Below are positions 8,552 through 17,060 of a stretch of DNA of 33,455 bases, one piece after another; position 1 is the first letter of the stretch, and each line of letters begins with the position of its first letter. Location of the stretch: contig NZ_JACJLQ010000037.1 of assembly GCF_016902295.1 (NCBI RefSeq), forward strand, positions 1-33,455, given 5' to 3'. The DNA comes from Bacteroides caecigallinarum. GTDB lineage: Bacteria; Bacteroidota; Bacteroidia; Bacteroidales; Bacteroidaceae. A model generated the notes under the pieces. That model was given only the letters and a program-made list of their open reading frames with translations. It was not told the DNA's origin and ran no database searches. Made by a program: the position numbers and the translations under genes.

Positions 8552-8866
8552 ACTATTATATGTGTCAAATTTGTAACCCAGAAAAAAATAAGCAGGGGTA
8601 TGTCAATATTTATACGTACAACCGTCCGAGATAGTGTCTTATAGTCTGCCTGTACTACATCTAGTTTAGCCATAAAATTTTAGATATGGGAAAAATAGAA
8701 TACTACAGGTCGATTTTTCTGTATTTCCTGACTTTGTCACTTTCTTGTAAATTTTCTGGAAATCAGTCCTACAGATACCTGTAGGACTGATTTTAAAAGT
8801 GGTTTGTATGTGTTAAACGCTATCGCTGAGGTTGTACACTTATCAATTAATAGTTGGTTTATATTG
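8552..8866. other. Intergenic region between ATPase and GH3
   Basis: These 315 nt between convergent genes hold a strong bidirectional terminator (8760-8793) and no convincing gene. A 32-codon frame at 8686-8784 ends inside the terminator and is not called. Confidence 0.7.
8760..8793. terminator. Bidirectional terminator
   Basis: Perfect 15-bp arms 8760-8774 and 8779-8793 with the loop ATAC. The stem has A-runs on the left and T-runs on the right, so it can serve both the plus-strand ATPase gene and the minus-strand GH3 operon. Confidence 0.9.
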
Positions 8867-11086
8867 TTATTTATATTCGAACTCTAATGTGCCTCGTACA
8901 TCATTAGAAGCCGCAGCAATATAGGCTTTGAATTTTCCGGGTTCTACTGTCCATTTTTGAGCTCTGTCATCAAAGAACTTCAAGTCATTAGCGTCAATGG
9001 TGAACTTGACTTCTTTTTCTTCGTTTGGAGCAAGTTCAACCTTGCAGAAACCTTTCAGCTCTTTTTCAGGGCGTAGAAGACTGCATTTTTCGTCTCCTAT
9101 ATATAGCTGCACGGTTTCTTTACCTTTAACTTTACCAGTATTCTTTACTTTGACAGATATTGTCAGTTCTCCGTTTTCAGATATTGATTTTCCTGAAATA
9201 GAAGGTTTTGAATAGGCGTAAGTGGTATAGCTGATACCGTGGCCGAATGAGTACAGAGGCTTTATGTTTTTAGTGTCGTACCAACGGTAGCCTACGAGGA
9301 TGTCTTCCTTATATTCCTGTTTGATACTATCGCCTGGGTAACTCATTTCGCCATAATAGTGTGCCGGACAGTCTTCCAGTTTCACAGGATAAGAGAAAGG
9401 AAGTTTTCCACTTGGATTAACTTTTCCTGTAAGGACATCGGCCAATGCTGATCCGCCTATAGAACCAAGATACCATGATTGTACTATTGAAGGTACTTCT
9501 TTTTCCCATGGCATTTCTACTGCGTTACCGCTTGTTATCACTACCACGATATTCTTGTTTACCTTCATTATTTCTTCGATTAATTCATCTTGTCCGAATG
9601 GGAGACCGAATGTCTTTCTGTCTCCACCTTCACAATCCTGGAAATGATTCTTGTTTAGACCTCCGATGAAAATCACCAGATCTGCTTTACCTGCTTTTTG
9701 TACGGCATCATTACGCAGTGAATCCATAGTAGCCTGTGGAATGACTTCTTCATTTCCGTACATAGGTCTTCCTGCCATGTATCCTTGAGCAAACTCTATT
9801 TTTGTTCCGAACTCTTTTTTAAGTGCGTCAAGTGGAGTCACTACAAGTTTTGGTTTCAGCTCTGATGAACCTCCTCCTGCCATAAGATTTCTTACGGCAT
9901 TGTCTCCAACTACAAGAACCTTATTATATTTGTTCATATCTATCGGAAGAAGTGCAGGAGCTTTCTTTGATGATTTGTTCTTGAGAAGTACTATTCCTTC
10001 GGTAGCAATGTTGTATGCAGTCTTGTAATGTTCCTCACTTGTAATTGAACCGAAAGGTTTTTCTCTGTTCATTGCTGTACGGAAAATAAGTCTTAATACA
10101 CGAGCAGCTTTCTCATTTACCACTTCCATTGGAATTTTTCCGTCCTTTACCATCTGCAGGTAATTTTTCCCCAGATAGTAATCGTCATAACCGAATTCAG
10201 ATTCTGAAGTAAGTCCGTTGGTATATGATCCCATTTCTATATCAAGTCCGTACATTGCAGCTTCGTATGTGTCGTGTGCAGCACCCCAGTCGGTAATTAC
10301 ACATCCGTCGAAATTCCATTCACCTTTCAGAATGTCGTTGTTGAGCAGTTTGTGATGTGTCGCATGAGTTCCTCTTACTTTGTTGTATGCTCCCATTATG
10401 CTCCATACTCCACCTCTCTCAACAGCAGCCTGAAAAGCCGGAAGATATATTTCGCGCAAAGCTCTGTCGCTCAACTGTACGTCGATATGTCCGCGCCATA
10501 GCTCCTGATTATTCAGAGCATAGTGTTTTACGCAAGCTGCCACACCGTTCTTTTGAACTCCCTGGATATATGGAACACATAGTTCGGCTGCTAGATAAGG
10601 ATCTTCACCCAGATATTCGAAGTTACGTCCGTTCAATGGGGTGCGGTAGATATTTACTCCCGGACCGAGCAGTACATCTTTTTCACGATATCTTGCTTCT
10701 TCACCAATAGCTTTACCATAATCGGCTGCAAGATTTGTGTTCCAGCTGGCAGCGAGACATGTCAGTGCCGGAAAGGCTGTACAGCTGTCGCTTGTCCATC
10801 CTGCATAACCCCAGTCATTCCAGTTTATCTCTGCACGGACACCGTGAGGACCGTCGCTCATCCAAAGTTCCGGAATACCTAAACGAGGACAACCCGGAGA
10901 ACTGAATTTTCCTTGTGCATAGCTTAAACGTGTTTTTTCCTCGAGAGTCATACGCTTTAATGCGTCCTCTATTCTCAATTCTATAGGCTGTTTGTCATCT
11001 AAATATACAGGAACTTTGTTGTTCTGCGCATTTGCTGTAATAAATGACAATGCCAATAACCCTGTTGTTAAAAATGTATTTCTCAT
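8867..11086 (-). CDS. GH3 beta-glucosidase-type enzyme, periplasmic
   Basis: Glycoside hydrolase family 3 enzyme of 739 residues. It has a Sec signal peptide (MRNTFLTTGLLALSFITANA, probable cut before Gln21). The GH3 N-terminal barrel spans about 35-330, with substrate-site segments MSDGPHGVR and CVKHYALNNQE and nucleophile Asp266 in GCVITDWGAAHD. The GH3 C-terminal domain is at about 380-562 (ALLPIDMNKYNKVLVVGDNA) and a fibronectin-III-like domain at about 612-730. GH3 enzymes of this layout remove non-reducing beta-glucosyl (sometimes xylosyl) units. It is the last gene of the GH31-GH2-GH3 operon, 12 nt after GH2, where a beta-glucosidase would cleave glucan backbone freed of side chains. 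Unlike its neighbours it has no lipobox, so it is probably soluble in the periplasm. The exact substrate is not proven. Confidence 0.9.
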   Translation of the reverse strand: MRNTFLTTGLLALSFITANAQNNKVPVYLDDKQPIELRIEDALKRMTLEEKTRLSYAQGKFSSPGCPRLGIPELWMSDGPHGVRAEINWNDWGYAGWTSDSCTAFPALTCLAASWNTNLAADYGKAIGEEARYREKDVLLGPGVNIYRTPLNGRNFEYLGEDPYLAAELCVPYIQGVQKNGVAACVKHYALNNQELWRGHIDVQLSDRALREIYLPAFQAAVERGGVWSIMGAYNKVRGTHATHHKLLNNDILKGEWNFDGCVITDWGAAHDTYEAAMYGLDIEMGSYTNGLTSESEFGYDDYYLGKNYLQMVKDGKIPMEVVNEKAARVLRLIFRTAMNREKPFGSITSEEHYKTAYNIATEGIVLLKNKSSKKAPALLPIDMNKYNKVLVVGDNAVRNLMAGGGSSELKPKLVVTPLDALKKEFGTKIEFAQGYMAGRPMYGNEEVIPQATMDSLRNDAVQKAGKADLVIFIGGLNKNHFQDCEGGDRKTFGLPFGQDELIEEIMKVNKNIVVVITSGNAVEMPWEKEVPSIVQSWYLGSIGGSALADVLTGKVNPSGKLPFSYPVKLEDCPAHYYGEMSYPGDSIKQEYKEDILVGYRWYDTKNIKPLYSFGHGISYTTYAYSKPSISGKSISENGELTISVKVKNTGKVKGKETVQLYIGDEKCSLLRPEKELKGFCKVELAPNEEKEVKFTIDANDLKFFDDRAQKWTVEPGKFKAYIAAASNDVRGTLEFEYK

Positions 11087-11098
11087 GGTTATGTCTTT

Positions 11099-13600
11099 TT
11101 ATTTTGATGTAATTTCTATTGTTGAACTTTCCAAACCGTTGGAGTTTGCTGTAAGTGTAGCTGTGCCTATTTCTCCATTATTTTGTAATACTACCAGACA
11201 TTTTCCGTTGAATGCCTTGCGCTTATTATCCTTGAAACGTTCCATTGATGTCTGACAACCATTGTCAACACCGGCAATGAAAGCATTACCTTTAATTTCA
11301 AAATTAATAAGATTTTCAGAAAGAGGACACAAATTATTGTCTTTATCCAGCACTTCTACAGTGACAAAGCTCAAATCCTTTCCGTCCGCTGTTATGATAT
11401 TTCTGTCAGGAGTAAGTCTTATCTTATGTGGAGTTCCGGCTGTATGTATTTCTTTTTCAGCAATAATGTTGCTACCTTTTCTTGCAACTACCTTAACAGT
11501 ACCTGGTATGAACTTAACCCTCCATACCACGTGCAGGTTGTCCTCGTCTTTACTGCGTATTCCTTGCGACTCGCCATTTATGAAAAGTTCAACCTCATCG
11601 GCATTGTTGTAGTAGCACCACATGTCTATTTCCTGTCCTTCAGTCCAGTTCCAGTGAGGGAACAGGTGCAGAACTTGTTTGTTTGTCCATTCTGCCTTAT
11701 ACAGATAATAAACGTCTTTAGGGAAACCTGCCAGATCGACGATTCCAAAGTAGGAACTTCTTGCAGGCCATCCGTATGGAGTCGGTTCGCCTATATAGTC
11801 AAATCCTGTCCAGATGTACTGTCCGCTGATAAAATCATTGTTTCTTACCAGTTTTATGTTTTCCTCATGAGTGTTACCCCAAGGAACATGGCAGTTTTCA
11901 TATGAAGAACATGAGAAACTTTCATCATAGAAAGGTTTGTCCCAGCGTTCAGGCCATATGAACATCTCATTACTAGGCATACGGTAGTATCCTCTTGTCA
12001 TCAGAGCCGAATTACTTTCAGTAATAATGAAAGGTTTGTCTGGAAAGTTCTTTGGAACATCAGGGATGTTGGCATTGTGATAGTTGTATCCTATTATGTC
12101 AAGGGCCCCTGATTTAAACAGGTGGTTTCCAGGATTAGGCTCATTACATCCTGCAGTAATCGGACGTGTTGGGTCAAGTTCCCTAACAAAATCAGCCAGC
12201 TTTTTTGTCAAAAGTGAGTTTACACTCATTTCTCCGTCTTTAGCCAGCATGTCTGCAGAGTGTCCGAAGTTAAGTATAAGGTTGGCTTCTTCCAATGATT
12301 GTGTATCGGCTTTTGCATCGCTCCACTGCTCCAGCACTTCGTTGCCTATACTCCATACGAATATTGAAGGATGGTTGCGGTCGCGTAATATAAAATCGCG
12401 AAGATCCTTTTCATGCCATTCGTTGAAGTATCTGGCATAGTCGTGCGAAGTCTTTTTCTTGCGCCACATGTCGAATGCCTCGTCCATTACAATAAATCCC
12501 ATCTTGTCGCATAAGTCAAGCAATTCAGGTGCAGGCGGATTGTGTGAACAGCGGATACCGTTGCATCCCATCTCTTTCAGTATCTCCAACTGTCTTTCTA
12601 TTGCTCTGGTGTTTACGGCAGCTCCCAGACATCCAAGGTCATGGTGCATACATACACCATTAATTTTAGTCTGTTTACCGTTCAGGATAAATCCTTTTTC
12701 GGCATCAAATCTGAAATCACGTATTCCCGTGGTTGTGGTGTATCTGTCAATACATTTATCGTCTTTGATAATCTCTGTGACGAGGGAGTACAAATACGGA
12801 TTTTCTGTATCCCATAATATAGGTGATGAGATAGTCAGAGTGTGGCTTATATCGGATTTCTGTCCTGCAACAACAGAAACAGATGATTCCGTCTCGGCAA
12901 CAACAGAGCCATCCATATCGTTCAGTATAGATTTCAGGGTTACTGTTTCATTGTTTTTCCCTGAGTTTTGTACTGTGGTCACAATGTTTAATGTCGCATT
13001 GTTGTTACTGATTTCAGAAGTTGTGACATAAGTTCCCCATTCGTCAACATGTACAGGGTTTGTTTTGGTCAACCATACATTTCTGTATATGCCACATCCT
13101 GAATACCATCTGGAATTCGGTTGTTCCGAGTTATCTACACGGACTGCTATCACATTCTTTTCATTCCATTTCAGATATGGAGTTATGTCGTAACCGAATG
13201 AGATATAGCCGTATGGACGTTTACCCAATGATTGGCCGTTTATGAACACTTCACTGTTCATATATATACCGTCAAAATCTATTCTTATTATCTTGTCGGA
13301 ATCTTCATTTCCCGGAACAAATGTTTTTCTGTACCATCCTGTTCCTCCCGGTAAAGCGCCACCGCCTGTTCCTGATGGGTTGTCCTTGCTGAAATCACCT
13401 TCTATGGCCCAGTCGTGAGGAAGATTTAATACTCTCCAATCCTTATCATCGAAATCTGTTTCTGATGCTTTAGGATTGTCACTAAGGGAGAATGACCAGT
13501 TGTCATTGAAGCATATCTTTTCCCTTGGGGATACAGATACAGAGCTGCATGCCCCCAGGAGCATGCAGCAAAATATACCTATGTATGTAAATAATTTCAT
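11099..13600 (-). CDS. GH2 beta-galactosidase-type lipoprotein
   Basis: Glycoside hydrolase family 2 enzyme of 833 residues. A lipoprotein signal ends in LLGAC (Cys18). It has an N-terminal sugar-binding jelly roll (about 30-180) and an immunoglobulin-like domain (about 185-295). The TIM barrel (about 300-600) has acid/base Glu421 in SIGNEV and nucleophile Glu528 in IITESN. The C-terminal part is beta-rich (DUF4982 and Big-like regions). The HNPPAPELLDLCDKMGF segment is typical of Bacteroidetes GH2 beta-galactosidases. Lying between an alpha-xylosidase and a beta-glucosidase, it most likely removes galactose caps from xyloglucan side chains; beta-glucuronidase or mannosidase activity cannot be excluded. 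It starts 3 nt after the GH31 stop. Confidence 0.88.
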   Translation of the reverse strand: MKLFTYIGIFCCMLLGACSSVSVSPREKICFNDNWSFSLSDNPKASETDFDDKDWRVLNLPHDWAIEGDFSKDNPSGTGGGALPGGTGWYRKTFVPGNEDSDKIIRIDFDGIYMNSEVFINGQSLGKRPYGYISFGYDITPYLKWNEKNVIAVRVDNSEQPNSRWYSGCGIYRNVWLTKTNPVHVDEWGTYVTTSEISNNNATLNIVTTVQNSGKNNETVTLKSILNDMDGSVVAETESSVSVVAGQKSDISHTLTISSPILWDTENPYLYSLVTEIIKDDKCIDRYTTTTGIRDFRFDAEKGFILNGKQTKINGVCMHHDLGCLGAAVNTRAIERQLEILKEMGCNGIRCSHNPPAPELLDLCDKMGFIVMDEAFDMWRKKKTSHDYARYFNEWHEKDLRDFILRDRNHPSIFVWSIGNEVLEQWSDAKADTQSLEEANLILNFGHSADMLAKDGEMSVNSLLTKKLADFVRELDPTRPITAGCNEPNPGNHLFKSGALDIIGYNYHNANIPDVPKNFPDKPFIITESNSALMTRGYYRMPSNEMFIWPERWDKPFYDESFSCSSYENCHVPWGNTHEENIKLVRNNDFISGQYIWTGFDYIGEPTPYGWPARSSYFGIVDLAGFPKDVYYLYKAEWTNKQVLHLFPHWNWTEGQEIDMWCYYNNADEVELFINGESQGIRSKDEDNLHVVWRVKFIPGTVKVVARKGSNIIAEKEIHTAGTPHKIRLTPDRNIITADGKDLSFVTVEVLDKDNNLCPLSENLINFEIKGNAFIAGVDNGCQTSMERFKDNKRKAFNGKCLVVLQNNGEIGTATLTANSNGLESSTIEITSK

Positions 13601-13603
13601 TGA

Positions 13604-16486
13604 TTACAATTTGACTGTTTGTGATTTACCGTCATACTTAACGATTATACCTTTTGATTTCTTGTCGAAAGCATCAGGGTTTTCCTTGCTCACTTTTACG
13701 ATTTCGAATGTACGTTCTTTCAACATTCCGTCGTATTCACCTTTTCTGTCTGATATTACAAGTTCTTTGGTGCCTTCATTGTAATTTATCTCAATCATAC
13801 TGTATTTACCCTGTTCGTAGTTGTAGTTTATACCTTCGTCTTCGTACAAAGTAAATGAAGCGTCGTCACCCTGATAAACATAAAGTCTGATATGTTCAGG
13901 CTGCTTTTCTGATGTATATTGGATATCAGGACCGAAAGGAATGATTGAACCGGCACGTACGAACAAAGGCATACGTTCGTATGGCGCATCAACAAGTTTC
14001 TTTTCTCCACCCTGCTGGAATTCTCCTGTATAGAAGTCATACCATCCTGCAGATTCAGGGAAATATACCTCACGCTGGCGTTCTCCATATTTATATACCG
14101 GTGATACCATGATTGACGGACCGAACATGTATTGGTCACCAATATTATTAACGTTTGTATCAGCAGTGAAGTCCATTACAAGAGGACGCATGATAGTGTA
14201 ATCGTTGAACCAAGTCATACCTGCCAGTGAGTAGATGTATGGCATAAGGCTATATCTCAGTTTAGAATAGTAGACCACAGACTTATATGCAGGGTGTCCT
14301 TCTGGTGCTATTTCCCAGATTTCACGGAATGGATATTGTCCGTGTGCGCGGTATAGCGGACAGAATGCTCCGAACTGATACCATCTTGCATTCAGCTCTC
14401 TCCATTCCTTATAGTCGGCATTTTCTGTCTTGTTCTTGTTCCATTGCTGCTGTCCTGCCACATATCTGTTTTCTACGCAGAAACCGCCGATATCCATTGT
14501 CCAGTATGGAATTCCGCTTATTGCAAAGTTAAGTCCTGCCATAATCTGCGCTTTCATGTCTTCCCATCTTGTACCTATATCACCGCTCCATGTTGCAGTA
14601 GAGTATCTTTGCAGTCCGGCAAATCCTGAACGTGTAAGCAGGAATACGCGCTTGTTGTTGTCTACGCTTCTCTGACCGTTATAAATAGCTTCAGCGTTCA
14701 TCAGTGCGTATGCATTGAAATATTCTGCAGAAGGTCCAAGTGCAGTAGGTCCGCACAAGTCTTTTCTGTATTGCAAGTCTGTACAGTCTCTCACATTAGG
14801 TTCGCTGGCATCCATCCACCATGCATCTATACCCAATGGATAATAGTGTTCGTACATCTGGTTCCAGAACAGCTTGCGTGCATCAGCATCGTATGCATCA
14901 TAGAATCCGTAAGTATAACCTGGGCCAACCCAGTCTCTCAAGCTGTCTTTTACAGATTGTTGATAAATCCAGCCATTCTTGTCGAATTCTTTATAATGTT
15001 CAGTTGTAGTATAGAATTTGGGCCATACTGAGATCATCATATGTGCATTCATCGCATGTATAGAGTCAACCATAGCCTTAGGATTAGGGAAACGGTTTTT
15101 GTCGAATTCATGGCTTCCCCATGCATCTTCCGGCCAGTGGTTCCAGTCAAGCACGATATTGTCAATAGGAATATTTCTGTCTCTGAAACCTTTCAGTGCT
15201 CCGAGCATTTCATCAGCAGTGTTATATTTTTCCCTGCTTTGCCAGAAACCCATAGCCCATTTAGGCATGATAGGTGACTTGCCTGTAAGAGTTCTGTATC
15301 CGCTGATTACGTCGTCCATGTCATCGCCTGCTATGAAATAGTAATCAAGCTGTTTTGTCATTTCGCTCCACCATGACTGTTTTCCCTGTTCTTCAGGAGC
15401 TATAGGGCTCATTACACGTAATCCTGAATAAGATACGGCTCCGTCAGGTTTCCATTCTATTTTAAGTGGAACTTTCTTTCCTTTTTCCAGGTTAACGGAG
15501 AATTTGTAGCTGTTAGGATTCCATGCAGTACGCCATCTTTCTGGTACTACCAGTTTGTTGTCGATATATACTTTTGTATATCCTGCGTAATAAAGTATAA
15601 ATTTGAATTCACCTGTTTCAGAAGGTTCAATCATACCTTCGTATGTTACGTTGGCTCCCATGAACGGGAAGTTTTCAGGAAGATTTACTACTTTGGATAA
15701 ATCTTCTCTTTTCAGGTGTTCGAAGTATAGCTGAGGCTCACGTCTGACTATAGTCTCTGATGATGCATTCTTTTCTGGAACGTATGTACCTGTAATAGCA
15801 CCTTCTACACCCTCTTTGTCGTATAATTTGAATACTTCGCCCAGTTGTGAATAGTCATTAGGATTTCCGAAACGGCAGAGTGAATAGCTGTCCAGCAGAA
15901 CACCATAGTTTTTATTTGATACGATGAAAGGTATTGAAACTTTAGTATTGTATTGGAACAGTTCCTCGTTTTTACCTTTGTAGTTAAATTCTTCGGATTG
16001 ATGTTGTCCGAGTCCGTAGAAAGCTTCATTTTCCGGTGACTCGAAAACTTGTCTTATTGAATATCCTTTTGTCCCTTCAATTTCTATAGGAGTAAAAGTT
16101 TTTCCTCCACCTTTGTTTTCCTGTAGAATAACTTTTCCGTTTTTGTCAGTAAACCATAACTCACCTGTAGAGGCAAGAACATATGCGTTTATATCATTTG
16201 TAGATATAGAAACTGTGTCGCCATTATTTGTTACATCGAATGATATCTTTTCCTTTTGTGGAATAACAATAAGGCTTTTGTCATCAGAGAATCTCTTTTC
16301 AGGTGTTGCCGATACATGGATAAGTTTATCACCCATTACCTGAAGACGGATGAGTTTTGCATTGTCGTTGCCTGGATTCTGTACTTTTACGACTACACCA
16401 TTATCGGTAACCTCGTAAATATTGTCGGAGCATGACCCAAGCAAAAGACCTGCAAAAAGACAATAATACATGCTTTTCATATTCAT
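13604..16486 (-). CDS. GH31 alpha-xylosidase with PA14 insert, lipoprotein
   Basis: Glycoside hydrolase family 31 enzyme of 960 residues. A lipoprotein signal ends in LLLGSC (Cys19), so it is membrane anchored. An N-terminal beta domain is followed by a PA14-like insert (about 230-365; NVTYEGMIEPSETGEFKF, YIDNKLV). The catalytic barrel has nucleophile Asp559 in WWMDASEPN and acid/base Asp636 in WSGDIGTRW. C-terminal beta domains follow. The PA14 insert is known from xyloglucan-specific alpha-xylosidases such as Cellvibrio japonicus Xyl31A and Bacteroides ovatus GH31, and the length agrees. The predicted reaction is removal of the xylose at the non-reducing end of xyloglucan oligosaccharides. 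It is the first gene of the operon with GH2 and GH3. The start is the ATG at 16486, with Met3 as an alternative. Confidence 0.9.
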   Translation of the reverse strand: MNMKSMYYCLFAGLLLGSCSDNIYEVTDNGVVVKVQNPGNDNAKLIRLQVMGDKLIHVSATPEKRFSDDKSLIVIPQKEKISFDVTNNGDTVSISTNDINAYVLASTGELWFTDKNGKVILQENKGGGKTFTPIEIEGTKGYSIRQVFESPENEAFYGLGQHQSEEFNYKGKNEELFQYNTKVSIPFIVSNKNYGVLLDSYSLCRFGNPNDYSQLGEVFKLYDKEGVEGAITGTYVPEKNASSETIVRREPQLYFEHLKREDLSKVVNLPENFPFMGANVTYEGMIEPSETGEFKFILYYAGYTKVYIDNKLVVPERWRTAWNPNSYKFSVNLEKGKKVPLKIEWKPDGAVSYSGLRVMSPIAPEEQGKQSWWSEMTKQLDYYFIAGDDMDDVISGYRTLTGKSPIMPKWAMGFWQSREKYNTADEMLGALKGFRDRNIPIDNIVLDWNHWPEDAWGSHEFDKNRFPNPKAMVDSIHAMNAHMMISVWPKFYTTTEHYKEFDKNGWIYQQSVKDSLRDWVGPGYTYGFYDAYDADARKLFWNQMYEHYYPLGIDAWWMDASEPNVRDCTDLQYRKDLCGPTALGPSAEYFNAYALMNAEAIYNGQRSVDNNKRVFLLTRSGFAGLQRYSTATWSGDIGTRWEDMKAQIMAGLNFAISGIPYWTMDIGGFCVENRYVAGQQQWNKNKTENADYKEWRELNARWYQFGAFCPLYRAHGQYPFREIWEIAPEGHPAYKSVVYYSKLRYSLMPYIYSLAGMTWFNDYTIMRPLVMDFTADTNVNNIGDQYMFGPSIMVSPVYKYGERQREVYFPESAGWYDFYTGEFQQGGEKKLVDAPYERMPLFVRAGSIIPFGPDIQYTSEKQPEHIRLYVYQGDDASFTLYEDEGINYNYEQGKYSMIEINYNEGTKELVISDRKGEYDGMLKERTFEIVKVSKENPDAFDKKSKGIIVKYDGKSQTVKL

Positions 16487-16565
16487 AATCTTAATTTGTT
16501 GATATTTGAAATTAATTTTGTGGTCAATTATTAATCGGTCTTGGATTTATTGAAATACTATATTG

Positions 16566-16573
16566 CAAAATTA
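16566..16573 (-). promoter_or_regulatory. Candidate -7 box of the GH31 operon
   Basis: The minus strand reads TAATTTTG here, a full match to TAnnTTTG. This would give a start about 73 nt upstream of the GH31 ATG. No good -33 box lies at the expected distance, so the promoter may need an activator or may be spurious. Confidence 0.35.
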
Positions 16574-16696
16574 ATAATTAAATAAGTGATTTAAAATATT
16601 ATTATATTCAACATAAAATATTAATATTGTATCTGTATCATGATATTTTAGAATGTAAATCATGAAACATATAAAAAAGTGTCCCCAAATAGGCTA

Positions 16697-16738
16697 TAAA
16701 ATGCGGGCAAGTTTCACTTTAAACTTGCCCGCATTTTA
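16697..16738. repeat. Perfect 18-bp palindrome in the GH31/GH3 control region
   Basis: Arms 16697-16714 and 16721-16738 are perfect reverse complements around CACTTT. The core is GC-rich (GCGGGCAAG / CTTGCCCGC), unlike its AT-rich surroundings. It could be a terminator-like insulator, an operator or the remnant of a small mobile element. Confidence 0.9.
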
Positions 16739-17024
16739 CCTCGAATTTGCCCATGTTTTTTCTGAGGATTGAGAAAGGCAAGTCTGTCAAGTGATACAGT
16801 GCAGATTTGACAACATACGTTGACTTTTCATTTTTGACAGAAAAAAGCAGATTCAAGTGGCATAAAACAATTTAAAAAAGAGAAAAATTTTTTATGAGGG
16901 CTCTATTTTGATTTTAAGAGGACTTTTATAAGGATTTTTTTCATTATAAATACACCTCGAATTTATTTACTATAGTTTATTATGTAAAAAAACAGTTTTA
17001 AATAATGTTCAACTTTTAAAATTT

Positions 17025-17044
17025 GTCCACTTTTAGATGTGGAC
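17025..17044. promoter_or_regulatory. Small inverted repeat just upstream of GH3
   Basis: GTCCAC (17025-17030) and GTGGAC (17039-17044) are separated by 8 nt. The near -7 box AAAATTTG (17018-17025, 7 of 8 if read as TAnnTTTG) abuts it, so the repeat would span the transcription start: a possible operator or 5'-UTR hairpin. Confidence 0.4.
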
Positions 17045-17060
17045 ACAAATATTAATAACT

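Larger units (their letters stand above)
16487..17060. other. Divergent control region between GH31 and GH3
   Basis: These 574 nt hold no gene. They contain an AT-rich half next to GH31 with a -7 box, a perfect 18-bp palindrome (16697-16738), a cluster of TTGAC/GTCAA boxes (16786-16838), and a small inverted repeat just before GH3 (17025-17044). No regulator gene is adjacent. Confidence 0.7.

Noticed and set aside
8686..8784. A 32-codon frame (MGKIEYYRSIFLYF...) with a hydrophobic stretch and a Cys resembling a small lipoprotein
   Set aside because: The lipobox is poor, and the frame runs into and ends inside the perfect bidirectional terminator. It has no ribosome-binding site or homologue that I recognise.
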